DNA of 64,000 nt from Talaromyces rugulosus (Eukaryota > Ascomycota > Eurotiomycetes > Eurotiales > Trichocomaceae), in the NCBI RefSeq assembly GCF_013368755.1, contig NC_049564.1, positions 1,806,001-1,870,000 of the forward strand, written 5' to 3'. The notes under the pieces are model-generated. The model did no database searches. It saw only the letters and a program-made list of their open reading frames with translations, and was not told the origin of the DNA. Of the stretch, positions 11,338 to 22,191 are shown piece by piece (the first letter of the stretch is position 1; the number at the start of each line of letters is the position of its first letter). The translations under genes and the position numbers were made by a program.

Positions 11338-11859
11338 AAACTTATACGTTTCACGAAGCCCGTCCGAGTGTATATGAAGCGGCTGGATGAAGTCGGGACT
11401 GTACATCAGATACAATGTCGGAAGTTCTGTGTGATGCAGGAAAACAGCCCTGAGACACACAAGAACACAGTTGGTATAGTTTCTTTGGGACCTCGGTTGA
11501 TTCTCGAGACTTGGAGATTTGGAGATTTGGTCGTTAAAATTATTTCACTGTATTATTATTTGTCATCTTGTTGCTTTCTATTGATTGGAACTTTTGAAAT
11601 AGCCCTAGGGGCCTGTGGAATTACCTTAATAGGAAAGAGTTCTATTTCCGTAATAGGAAGGTGCGTCGGTCTTGTCATGACACTCCAGCCCTAACCCTAA
11701 CCCTATCAGGCGTCTACTTGTTAACTAGAGACCGTTATTCCTACAAACTGCACCCCGTACTCCCACTCACTGGCTATATTTCGTAACAATTTCATTGATC
11801 AAAATATTCAGAAAATACATCGTGATAAAGCAGTACCGTCATAGTCTTATGTACATTGT
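11338..11859. other. Intergenic between convergent genes
   Basis: 3' flanks of the oxygenase pseudogene and of the downstream 2OG oxygenase. It holds a short telomere-like repeat (separate entry) and no credible coding frame. Confidence 0.55.
11689..11705 (+). repeat. Short interstitial telomere-like repeat
   Basis: Nearly three copies of CCCTAA (17 bases), the complement of the TTAGGG telomere repeat found in many filamentous ascomycetes. It is too short to be a telomere. It may mark an old end-joining or telomerase-healed break, or be chance. Confidence 0.6.
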
Positions 11860-13111
11860 TTAGTCAAAATAATTCTGCACTTTGAGACCCTTGAACTCAA
11901 ACGATGTGCCCTCGCGCTTATCCAACACAGTCTTGTAGTGCACGTCCCTGACACGAGCCCGAACATATTCGGTGCCCGAGGGGACCGGCTTATTAGAGTT
12001 CTTATCCTCTTCGCTCAAGAGACCCAATCTCTCAAGCAAGGGCGAAGGAACAGTCCTCATGGCAGTGTTGTCTCCCGGTCGAACGAAATATAGCAGTCCC
12101 AAACGGGAGATGTCAAGCTGGTCAGGTGGCGGCGTGACAACGCGGTGGATTGTGGATTTCAAAAATCCTGCAATACGAGTTAGCTACTTGTTTCTTCTCT
12201 AGGGGGAAAAAAAAAGAAAGAGGAAAAATATACCGTTGGTGAGGAAAGTCAAGGTATCGGCGATATTGCATGTAATACCTCCTTCGACAGGTTTAACCGA
12301 TTTCCATTGGCCCTCAGGCGTGCGGATCTGGAGGCCCGCCACGTTCTGGGAGAAGAGCAAAGTGAGACTTCCAAAGTCTGTGTGGCCACCTTTCGAGTAT
12401 GCCTGTGCACGATCCCATTCTTCCTGGGTTCGTCGGTTGTAGATCATATACCGCAGGTGATCGTCGGATGTCTCGTCATAGCCATGAGCTTTGGCCAGAA
12501 AGTCCTCGGGCAGTTCGAGGATGATGGACATGAGGACGAAGAGCTTGCGTGCGACCTTGTCAAACAGGTCACGGTGAAAACTGGCAATCTCCTCGTAGTT
12601 CTGTTCCACAATGTTGTGGCGGGGAACATTGTCCCAAACGGGGATTGCCTTGGGAATATTCAGCTGCTCATTGTCAGTGTACTACTACTTGGTAACACAT
12701 TTTTTATTGTCAGTAACACACCATCTCGACATTCTCCTTTACACCCGTGTCGCCAACCCATCTCGAGTTCTCGCGGTATCCAAAATATTCGCCATCGGCA
12801 AAGTTGCACGGGAAGCGCCGTTTTTCTTCGAGCGGCTCCTTGAAGAAAGAGTTCCCAAAACTGAACTGACGCAGCACACGTTCATCGTCGATTCCATGGC
12901 CAACGACAACCCAGAAGCCAACGCGCGTCACGGCATCGTAGAGCTGCCGGGCAAGCTCCTCTTTACCACCGGGCTCGTCGAACCGCGACAGATCGATCTC
13001 GACGAGAGGTGCCCATTCGAGATCAGCTGTCGTCGGGGGTGGACGCGTCCAGGGCTTGATGGGGACTTTAGCAGTCTCCGGGGTAATAGTTTCAATTGCT
13101 GATGGAGCCAT
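11860..13111 (-). CDS. 2OG/Fe(II)-dependent dioxygenase (isopenicillin N synthase-like)
   Basis: Soluble non-haem iron oxygenase of the IPNS/DIOX family, 375 residues. Three exons: 12722-13111, 12234-12663 and 11860-12167, with introns 12664-12721 and 12168-12233. Seen: the N-terminal DIOX_N block (PLVEIDLSRFDE, GFWVVVGHGI), metal ligands H224-x-D226 (GGHTDFGSL) and H281 (IHRVV), and Arg295 fourteen residues later as the likely 2OG ligand. Length is normal for the family. It is divergent from an MFS anion symporter 0.7 kb away, suggesting uptake and oxidation of one substrate, but the substrate cannot be named. This gene is intact, unlike the large oxygenase at 8.3 kb, which belongs to a different subfamily. 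Confidence 0.92.
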
Positions 13112-13817
13112 TATGGGTTTAATTCAGTGTTATTTCCAGATATATGCAAAGCTCCCCTCTCTGCTAGATACATGGTGGATCAACCGCCATATCACGACAA
13201 GAGCATGGCATTTTATACACTCTCTCCATTTGATGCGGCCCAGCCCGGACCAAAAAAAAGAAGCTTAACCCGCACTAGGAAAAACCCCGCATGATAGCTG
13301 CGACTAAAACGTGCTTTTTCAGCAGGTTGTCGTGCTGGCCCTAAGACCCGCGGGGTCATCATGCAAGCGCGCGATTGCGTGATGTAGCGCGTATCATATT
13401 GCTGAGACAGCCTCAACAATTCCTGGCTGTAGAAAACGTCCGCTGCGGATAATTATTGCGGATGATTTTGAACTTAGGCGCTTCGTTGAAAATTGTCCGC
13501 TGCCATTATTCATGTCCATACAAACTGCTATCCTGATATCTCGCAAAGAAGTAGGAATCCCTCCGGTGGCGGTTTTAATCGCACGTGCTGGCGTTTATTC
13601 TACAAATATCGCTGGATGTCGTGATTCAACTTATCATGGCATCAACTAGGGTGACCGCGTAAGTTTATGGTTTCTTTTGACAATGGCGGGTTGTAATGGA
13701 GTAGGTGAACGTAGTTGGGCTGAGATTAACAAATAGTATATGAACGAGTGTGTTTCTTTTAATCTGGTACTCTGTATTCGTCAATTGCGGCCAATTGGCA
13801 GATAGCAGATAAAGAAA
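13112..13817. other. Divergent promoter region
   Basis: 706-base space between the starts of the dioxygenase (minus) and the MFS transporter (plus), likely containing control elements for both. No gene is seen. Confidence 0.6.
13211..13217 (-). promoter_or_regulatory. TATA box candidate for the dioxygenase
   Basis: TATAAAA on the minus strand about 100 bases upstream of the dioxygenase ATG. Confidence 0.5.
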
Positions 13818-15388
13818 ATGGCATCCAAAGATGCAAGCAAGACAACAGCTTCGGCAATATCCCCGTCACTCTCCAGTGACGACTCGCGGATCGAGGCAGC
13901 GACCCATTTCAATGCCGAGTTAGAAAAGAGGATCCTGCGAAAAGCCGATTTCTGGCTCGTCGGATTCTACTCCCTGGTGTATGTTTTCCGCGTTATCGAT
14001 TCCGGAAACTACTCCAACGCCGCCATCATCAATCTTGAAAACGGCACCGGAATCAAAAAGGAGCTCAACCTGAGCCCATCACAATGGGCATGGAGCCTGT
14101 CCATCTTCTCGTATAGCTACATGTTCTTTGAGCCGACAAACACAATACTGCTCAAAAAGTTCCGTCCGTCGGTATGGATGTTTGTTTTGATTTTCTCATG
14201 GGGCGTATGCGCCTGCTGCGTTGGCGCTGCCCAAAATTTCAAGGGCCTCATGTGCGTCCGGTTTGCCATCGGGATGGCTGAAGCCGGCTTCTATCCTTCA
14301 GTGTTGTACCACATGGCATTTTGGTACAAACCGTCCGAGATGCCCTGGCGCATCGCCCTGTTCTACTCTCTTGGCCAGGTTTCGAGCGCCCTGAGCGGGC
14401 TGTTGGCATACGCAATCAGCTTCATGGACGGAATCGGCCATCTCGCAGGCTGGCGGTGGCTTTTCATTCTTGAGGGTCTTCCCGCACTGGTTCTTGCCTT
14501 TGTCGCTCTATTCTGGCTACCTGACTATCCCGAGTCGGCCAAGATGCTGACCGAGGAAGAGCGAGTTTTTGTCTCGGATCGTTTGTCCGGCACCGCGGCG
14601 CCATCGGGTAAGGATAACAAACACTGGGATATGAATGCCTTAAAGAGCCTGGTCAAGAGCCCTACGGTGTATAGTTTTGGCATCTACTGGATTGGGCATG
14701 GAATTGGAGGATTTGGTATCCAGTATGCGCTGCCAACGGTCGTGTATCAGCTGGGCTTCACGAGCACGGCCAATTCTCAATTGATGAACATAGTAAGTCA
14801 GAAATTTGTGTCGATATCAATGCTCTATGGCTAACTTTGACAGCCGCCATATGTAGCATGCTTCTTCTTTCTCAACACCGTCGGATACATGATCCACCGG
14901 GGATGGATCAGACCATGGACCACGGCAGTCGCCAGTACGTATACTTCTTCCACTAACCCCCAAAAATCCAAATCTAACACTCCAATGCAGTCGAAAGCAC
15001 AACTATTATATGCTACATCATCCTAATCACCGTCCCCAACTCTGTTGTCAAATACCTCGCCCTGATAGTCGCCACTGCCTGTGCCGGCTCTGCCTACCCG
15101 GTCATCTGGCCAGAACGTATCCGCGCTTTAGATGGAACTATTGCCGCCGGAATAGGTATAGGATTTACCAATGCAATGGCCCAGTTCAGTGGCATTGTAG
15201 GGCCGCATGTATACAGCACCGTGTTTGGACCGACGTACCACGTGTCGTATGTGATTTGTTTGGTGTTTTTAATTATTTCCATTTCGGCAATCTTGACCTC
15301 GTGGGTGCTTGTCCGGAGAAACGATCAAAGGGTTGCTGCTGCTGCTGCCGCTTCTATTTCTGAAGCTGATACTGATCGAGGAGTGTAA
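13818..15388 (+). CDS. MFS transporter, anion:cation symporter family (Dal5/Tna1-like)
   Basis: Plasma-membrane proton symporter for small organic anions, 487 residues. Exons 13818-14792, 14844-14934 and 14991-15388; introns 14793-14843 and 14935-14990. Seen: a hydrophilic N-terminus; about twelve hydrophobic segments; RFAIGMAEAGFYPSVLYHMAFWY, a family hallmark after TM4; GWRWLFILEGLPA; and FWLPDYPESAKMLTEEER before the central loop. The family carries allantoate, nicotinate, pantothenate and similar carboxylates. The specific substrate is not readable. It is head-to-head with a 2OG dioxygenase, which fits a small catabolic or scavenging pair. The alanine run and acidic tail at the C-terminus are unremarkable. 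Confidence 0.93.
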
Positions 15389-15745
15389 AGGATTGAAAAT
15401 TTTGAGAACATAGAATTCGAAATACGAACAGGTGAAAAAAAGTAATTTCAATTTGTAAAATAGACGCCACGAGCAAAGCAATTCTGACATTCTGGGGGTA
15501 ATACAATGTTTAGAAAAATAAAAATATGAATGGCAAACTTTTCTCAGCCATTGCAAAGCAATAAACCAGAAACCCACCTCGTCATATGTAAGTGTTTTTA
15601 GGGCTATTCATATTTGAGGAAATATACGCAGACAGTCAGTCCTCTCTCGGGCTCGTGATCTAAATCGTGTCAGTCAAAAAAAAAAAGGGAATGTTAGAAA
15701 GACAGAGACTAGCCATCTTGTAATGGGGAATAGGCTCATCACGTA
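15389..15745. other. Intergenic between convergent genes
   Basis: 3' flanks of the MFS transporter and the next gene. AT-rich, no feature seen. Confidence 0.5.
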
Positions 15746-17014
15746 CTAAACGCGGTTTTTGTGCATATGCTGGTTCCAGTGAACCCAAGTCTCGAAGGGA
15801 ATTTCGTAGCTATCGACTTCCTCATAGGAGCGTCTATCAAAACACTGGTACTTGCTTATGATGTAGTTGACGACTTGATGTGGTGGCCACGGGGGTGCGC
15901 GTGGGGTTTCCATTTGCTCTGAATGGGCGGCAAGTTTGTCTTCCTTGGTATCTGTAAGGGTTTGTATCGAGCTGTAGGGACTCAAAAATGGGCTTTCAGT
16001 GTCGTGGGACTCGGTAGGGTCGTTTTTTGGTCCCTTTTGCATTTGCTCATACTCTGCAATGCGGCGTTCAATCAGAGGTAATAGATCTTCATTGACAATT
16101 CTTTCCCGGTGTGAAGCAGAATCCTCGGTAACCTGATCCTCTTGTGGAATAGACAGGCCATAGTACAGCTCTATCTCGTCAGAGGGAGTTGCAGCGGAGA
16201 ACACAAATGTGTTTCTCGCCGAATCACTCCCGGTAGTAGAAGAATTCCGATGCGGCTCGCCGTCCAGCCTATTATCCTTCCACCAAGTGAGAATATCACG
16301 GCATGCTGCGTGCATTGCATGCCACTCTCTTTGATAACCATTTATACCCGACCAAAACGGATGGTTCCGCAGCCCAAACAGGTGGTTTGCTGCATGCACC
16401 ACGCAGTCAGGAGCACGAGAGACCAGGAGCCAGATCTGATTCCATGTCATGCAATACATCCAAGATAGCCAGGACTGGTAATAGTCTGTTTCGTCAGACC
16501 GATTCAGATATTTCCCATATACCTCGTGGAAGTGGCGGATGATGTCGCCGATTTCGGGATGGTCAAGATTGAGAGGTTTGTCCAGCAGGGACTGGAAAGG
16601 AACCTGTTGTGGCAGACGTATGTCTATTGGGGATGGCAAATTCTGCTCGGCTGAGCTGTACAGAGTAAGACTTTGCTGCAGATGGCTGTTGGGATTTGAA
16701 TCGCTTTCTGGGGGGTCGATCGGTTAGATAAAATGAATGTAGTGGATGTTCATAACTTGTTCAGACATACCAGAATCACTTTCATCGGAACTCTCATCAG
16801 AGGCCGGAATTCCATCACTTTCCGAAGTACTGTCAGTTACTTCAAGTTCAAAAAGGGGGCTCTCAGTGCTTGTCATAGACTGGAAAGTAGGGGACGCCGG
16901 CAAAGACGGCCCTGGAGATCCCTCCAGAACCTCTAGCCACGAGTCACTGTCCGAATCATGCAAGGGCAAGAACTGGATATTCATTTTTATCAAGCTCGAG
17001 GACGGTGACAACAA
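15746..17014 (-). CDS. Hypothetical protein, acidic N-terminus
   Basis: Two exons, 16771-17014 and 15746-16707, joined over intron 16708-16770 (GTATGT...CCCAG). They give 401 residues that I do not recognise. Residues about 20-90 are Ser/Asp/Glu-rich (STSESDGIPASDESSDESDSE). Residues about 130-240 look folded and Trp-rich (SWLSWMYCMTWNQIWLLVSR; GYQREWHAMHAACRDILTWW). The C-terminal third is charged and ends in a Trp/His-rich segment (FETWVHWNQHMHKNRV). No catalytic motif, signal peptide or membrane segment is evident. The ATG at 17014 is used; an internal Met at residue 11 is an alternative start. The clean splice and the matching reading phase support a real gene. Confidence 0.7.
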
Positions 17015-17669
17015 CGGATAAATTTAAGCTCAGCGTTGAAAAACCTTGAGGCTCTCAGATATCACGCTGGATCAGCCAAGAGTAAATAGTGAGAGGGGGA
17101 AAGTCGAGGCAGTGAGAGAAAGTAAGAGTCTTGTCGTACGCATTAGGTGCATAGAGTGAGGAAATTACAAAAAGAACTGGCCCACAGACTAGATATGAAT
17201 TTGGTAATACGCGAGAATCAGCGCAATCAATAAGAGTACATAGCGAGAAGTTGGAGACGTCGCACAAGCTTCCAAGGTGATTCGTGTTCTACGAGTACGC
17301 TCTCAGGACCTGGCCTAGACCTATCGTTTTTCGGTAAAAAGCACATCATACCAATTGAACTTTGGATATCAATGATATTTAATTTCAATTTCAACGTTGT
17401 GTAGAGTAGGGTATGTGTTCGTGGATGCCTATGCACTCAGGCACACCACAACCTACATGTATTGATTGCTAAGGCGCTCCTACATATATAGTACCACATA
17501 TATAGTATTCATTTCCGAATCAATTTGCGTACCATATTTTGATTGTAAAAATCAAGTACCACATTATTGGATGATTATATAATGCGTTATGCAGGGTCAA
17601 GATACCCCGCGTTCCCGACAACGACAACAGCTAGAACAGCAACAACAACACAACAACACAACAACAACC
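17015..17669. other. Divergent promoter region with CAA-rich leader
   Basis: Separates the starts of two divergent genes. The last 50 bases before the cupin ATG are a run of CAA/ACAACA units (about 17619-17669), typical of an unstructured fungal 5' leader. This argues for starting the cupin at the ATG at 17670 and not at the in-frame ATG at 17589. Confidence 0.5.
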
Positions 17670-18409
17670 ATGTCGGCTTGCGATCCCACTCTGCCTGGCC
17701 CTCTTGTGCCCAGATTCAAAGCTGCGGCAGACAATGTGCCCAACTCTCCCAAAATCGAGAAGCTGATCCAATCGCTTCATCTACTAAAGCATCCCGAAGG
17801 CGGCTGGTTCGCCGAGACCGACCGCGACCCTCTTCGCATCCCCAACCCTTTTCTCACCAAGAAACAACAAGACCACGGTGGCTCCCTGGTGGAATACACC
17901 GCAAAAGCCGATGGCGATGACGCCACCAGGTCGGCGATGACGACCATTTTCTATCTGCTGACTCCCAACAGCCCCCAGGGACGCTTTCATAGAAACAAGG
18001 GCCGGACGGTGCATACCTTGCACAAGGGTCGCGGACGATACGTCCTCATTCGGACGGACAAGGCCAAGGCTGGAGAGAAAGCCCCGATCGAGACCTTTGT
18101 CGTCGGGCATAATATTGACAAGGGAGAGAGACTTCAATGGATCGTTGATGGGGATATATACAAGGCGAGCTATCTTTTGCCAGATAGTGACGATTCTGGT
18201 GAGAGCGAGGAGGGACTGTTGATAAGCGAGGTTAGTGATGCAATCATTGACAGTATTTGGTACCATTCTGGGATGCTTGCTGATTTTCGATATAGACGGT
18301 GGTGCCGGGCTTTGAGTTCACTGACCACAACTTTATGCCGGCCGATCTCCTCCCTGAACTGGTCCAGCCAGAGCAGTCTGAGGAGCTGAAATGGCTGCAA
18401 TCGAGGTAG
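17670..18409 (+). CDS. Cupin-fold protein, DUF985 (cupin_5)-like
   Basis: Small soluble protein of 224 residues in two exons, 17670-18230 and 18296-18409 (intron 18231-18295). Seen: an N-terminal helix with LIQSLHLLKHPEGGWFAET, the DUF985 signature; then SAMTTIFYLLTPNSPQGRFHR, a cupin strand with the family FHR motif; LHKGRGRY; and a C-terminal PGFEFTDHNFM, the conserved metal- or ligand-site end. Yeast Yml079w belongs to this family; no reaction has been clearly assigned. In many members the residues after FHR read SDEIWH, whereas here they read NKGRTVHTL, so the usual acidic ligand appears replaced. The start was chosen after the CAA-rich leader; an upstream in-frame ATG would add 27 low-complexity residues. 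Confidence 0.85.
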
Positions 18410-18878
18410 TACAGTGATTTTGATATATCGATTAATCAATTAATTGATATATTCGCTATATCTACCGTGGTCTTTTCAGGTCCTCATATCAGCTCATAGC
18501 CTGTTCAAATCTGTAGAGTGGAATATTTCTAATTTATGTTTCTAATTTTGTAATGTTCTGGAAAAAGAATAACCTAGTCAGGGTGTAATAAATACGAACA
18601 GGACCTGTATAGCTGGAAATGTATATCCGTGTAGATGCATGATAGCCTCAGGCAGCCAGGATCACGTGTGTTGTCTATGCCATTGCAAACGGGCTCCTTT
18701 GTCAAACATAATCCTTCAAATTACCCCTCTAAATATTTTCATCAATACCAGAAGAGAATTCATCATTGCACGTGTGAGTTTCCGTGGATACAGCTCGGCT
18801 GGCAGCATTCTAATAATCGTTATTTGTCTATATCAGGAAATCGATCTCAGAATCGCCCAGTCCTGAAGAAGAAAAAAA
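18410..18878. other. Intergenic, no gene seen
   Basis: 3' flank of the cupin gene and promoter of the F-box gene. AT-rich, with no further feature recognised. Confidence 0.5.
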
Positions 18879-19843
18879 ATGGCATCATCGGCAGAACGAG
18901 CATTTGCCGTCGCGGAGCTGCGGGAGATGATACTTCTAGAGCTAGATTGTCCTGTGGAGATAATCCGTGCTGAGCGAGTTTGCCGCGCATGGAGGAACAT
19001 GATCCAAGGCTCTCAGAAGCTTCAACAGGCGTGCTGGTACCAAGCCCAGCAGCCTGTTACTACTACTACTCCTACTCCTCCAGCCGACGGCGATCTGTGG
19101 AGACTGAACCCTACATTCAAAAAATTCGGCTTCGAAGTGAGGAATCCGTCCGATATGGTTGTGGACTCAGACATACGAGAAGAGATGGACCATGCCGTCG
19201 ACCCTCTTTACTGGGGACTAACTGATCTCCGAGAAAACATACGACAAAGCGGATCGATATACAACAAGCCACTCTATCGCAAACCCGGATCATGGGACAC
19301 CATGCTCGCGACCCAACCGCCCTGTCGATGGATGATCGTCACCGACTTTGATAGTGATGGCGTTTTCAGCCCGTCTATGTAAGCTTCCCTTTTTGTTTTT
19401 GTTTTTTTCGGTTTACTGTTCGAATGATATAGTTCTAATAACATACAAATTACAGGGTGTACACAAGGGACCCCGTGAACGGCGGTCTTCTGATGGGCCA
19501 TGTCATGGCCGTTGTCAAGAACCACATATCTCGTCGAGAATCCCATCCCATGTTGCCTTTTATAGAAATAGAATTCTATCCAGTTGCTAGAAGCGAGCTA
19601 CGCGACGAGGAATGGCGAGATCATGTTGAGGAAATAGCGGATTCTACCTCTATCACAGCGGGCGCCACATATCTTGGAGGTAAACCTTTTTGGTATTCGC
19701 TTCAGCGCATCATCTATGAGGATCACGACGACAACGACGACAAGACTGCTAGCAGCAGCGGCGGTGGCACCAAACGCTTGCGGTATGATGTGATAGAGCA
19801 TCGCATTCCATTTAGAACCAGGAACTGGAGGGCGTCACCTTGA
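18879..19843 (+). CDS. F-box domain protein
   Basis: Likely substrate adaptor of an SCF ubiquitin ligase, 295 residues. Two exons, 18879-19378 and 19456-19843; intron 19379-19455 splits an ATG codon. Residues about 8-50 read as a fungal F-box: ELREMILLELDCPVEIIRAERVCRAWRNMIQGSQKLQQA. A short Thr/Pro linker follows, then a C-terminal region with repeated aromatic and acidic segments (CRWMIVTDFDSDGV, LPFIEIEFYP). I cannot assign that region to a known repeat class, so the target is unknown. Such F-box genes are very numerous in filamentous ascomycetes and often lineage specific. Confidence 0.8.
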
Positions 19844-20566
19844 GAAGGAAGGTTGGTGGAATCGATTTCGGGGATAGATTATCAAAAAAAAAAAGTTACA
19901 AAACTAATAGATATTCGATGATCGTTACTACATGTACTTTTTTGTACTTCTATCTATTGATATGGAGATGCTCGTCATCTTGCAGGTCTTCCCTAGCCAT
20001 GTCTACATATCTACACAGCAACAACCCCAGGGATCGTCACTATGTATACATACTATGAACGCATTAGCCAAGTTCAATGTTGACTCCACCATGCGGCTGA
20101 TATCCAATACCGTGGATGATCACCACAAAGGATCAATTAAATTGTGTCGATCCATTTCGACATCTGATGCTACGTACAAGCGGTGACTCGTCTCGAATGG
20201 TTGCTATATCAGGTACTAATAGAGAGGAATCTAACCTCTTACTTGTATGCATACTTAAACGTCATGTATAGGTGTTAATTAATATTAATCAACAAGCCAT
20301 CAATCGTGTCTCGCACTGGGCTAAATATTAAACTATAAAGGTATCAAGTATCAACTACACCAGAGCAAATTTAAACATGAATCGAAAATGACAAGAGGAA
20401 AAAAAAAAAGAATGTCGGACCAAAATGTGAACACCATAGGCAATATACATGTGTGATAAATGCCGGAAATGTACAATAATATTTGTCACCAGGCGAACCG
20501 GATGATGGGCATTCTACATTTTTTTTTCCTTTCCTTTTCGTCTCTTTGAAAAAAGAAAATAAAGAA
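19844..20566. other. Intergenic between convergent genes
   Basis: AT-rich 3' flanks of the F-box gene and the UNC93-like gene. No gene or structured repeat seen. Confidence 0.5.
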
Positions 20567-22191
20567 TTAGGACTTAAGGGCACTTTCGACTTTGACATCA
20601 GTGCGAAGGACATCTTCCAGTGTCTCGTCAACGTCTTTCAGATCGTCTTCAATGGCAACCGAGTCCTGGATGCGGAGGAGAATGACAGGAAGGGCACAGA
20701 CGAGGGAGCCGAGCAAGAGACCCCAGTTGGAAGCGAATTCGCCCATGTAGCTGGTGTGTTTGGAGTCGAGAGACCACATGACAGCAGCACCGGCGGATTG
20801 CAGACCCTTGTAGAAGCCGACGTAGTTGGCCGTTCGGCGGCCAGAGTTGGAGAGGGCGCCCATGATCCTACGATTGTTAGTCAAGACACGAGAAAGAAGC
20901 GCGAGATAGAAGACATACCAGTAAACAGCACCTTGCCAGATGGCATCGTAGAATCCGTAAAAGAAGTAAAGGAACATGGGGCCGACGTAACCAGGGTGAG
21001 TCCAATCCCAAGGCTGAAAGTCGCCGCCGTCGGCCGGCTGGACAACATCAGCACGGGTATATTTCTTCTGCCAGGCGTAGCCACCGCCGTAGATAGCGAG
21101 TGTCAGAGAAAAGAGAATGGCCATCATAGCCTTGGCGCGGACAGTACGGCGGACACTTTCGAGATCAAGAAGGGGTCCGATAACGGTGGCGGCGACGATT
21201 TGAGCAAGCCAGTAAAGAAAGCCGTTCAGGGCGCGAGTGCGGGTGTTGAAGTAGGCAGCATTGATGGCATTCTGCTGGTAAGTGTAGAACCAGTTGGACG
21301 AGAAGAACATGGGGAAGAGCAGGATAACGAGGGGCTCAGACACGATGGTGGTATATAGACCCATGATCTCGGAGCGCCAGCTGGGGTTCTGCATGAGAAC
21401 CACCTTGGTGCCGTCACTGCGGATAACGTGGCGACCATCGCAGACGAAGAGAGCCAGGATGGCACCGCAAAACATGAGCACAATAAAGGCGATGTAGGTA
21501 CCGTCGTTGACGCCGGCACCGTCTGTGGAGTGGATGTTCTGGCCGAGCGGGATCAGACTACCAATGCAAGCGCCGATGTTGAAGATGGCCCAGAACCAGG
21601 CCCAGTAACGGCCCTTTTGCTTTTCGGTGGGGTAGGAGACCATAATGACTCCCTGGGCGGTCCACAAGAGACCGGCACAGACACCGAGGAAAGCACCCGC
21701 GAAGATGTTGAAGCCATCGACGTGCTTGTGGACCGAGACCAGCAGGGAGATGGAGTAGAGGCAGTAACCAATACCGCCCAAGCCCAGACCAACGCGGACG
21801 CCGAGACGGTTGACGACGCTACCGGCGGCGAAACCAACGACAGCAAAGGTCGAGTAAAGAGCGGTGTTCTATAGGGGGGAGTTAGTTTTCGACAACCGAC
21901 ACACAATCGAGATCAGAGGCAACTGACCATGTTGTCAGCCAACGAGGTGTCCGTGGCAGAGCGGCCACCACCACCTAGACCACTCAGGGCGTTGAACATG
22001 CCGGGACACAGGAAACAGACAAAGGCGACCATGCCGAGCTGGATTTTGGGCGAGGCAAACCAGGGCAAGGTCCAGGGACCGATCTTCAATTGCTTGTACA
22101 TCCATCCGCGCGGCAGAGTATCGGCCACAGCGATGTGGCCGTCGCCGGGGACATTGGAGGAGTCGGTCTCGACGGTCTTTGTATCCTCCAT
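20567..22191 (-). CDS. UNC93-like MFS membrane protein
   Basis: Polytopic membrane protein of 504 residues, related to UNC-93 (ion-channel regulatory family within the MFS). Exons 21928-22191, 20919-21868 and 20567-20867; introns 21869-21927 and 20868-20918. Seen: a hydrophilic N-terminus, KIQLGMVAFVCFLCPGMFNALSGLGGGG as first membrane segment, FAGAFLGVCAGLLWTAQGVIMVSYPTE, LFPMFFSSNWFYTYQQNAINAAYFNTRTRALN, and GRRTANYVGFYKGLQSAG. All are characteristic of fungal DUF895/UNC93-like proteins. The transported species is unknown. Codon use is strongly GC3-rich, explaining long but meaningless antisense frames. The start used is the ATG at 22191; an in-frame ATG at 22278 precedes a poly-C-encoded stretch in the leader. 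Confidence 0.92.

Noticed and set aside
20483..21358. 291-codon plus-strand frame
   Set aside because: Antisense shadow of the UNC93-like gene; it also runs through the real gene's intron.
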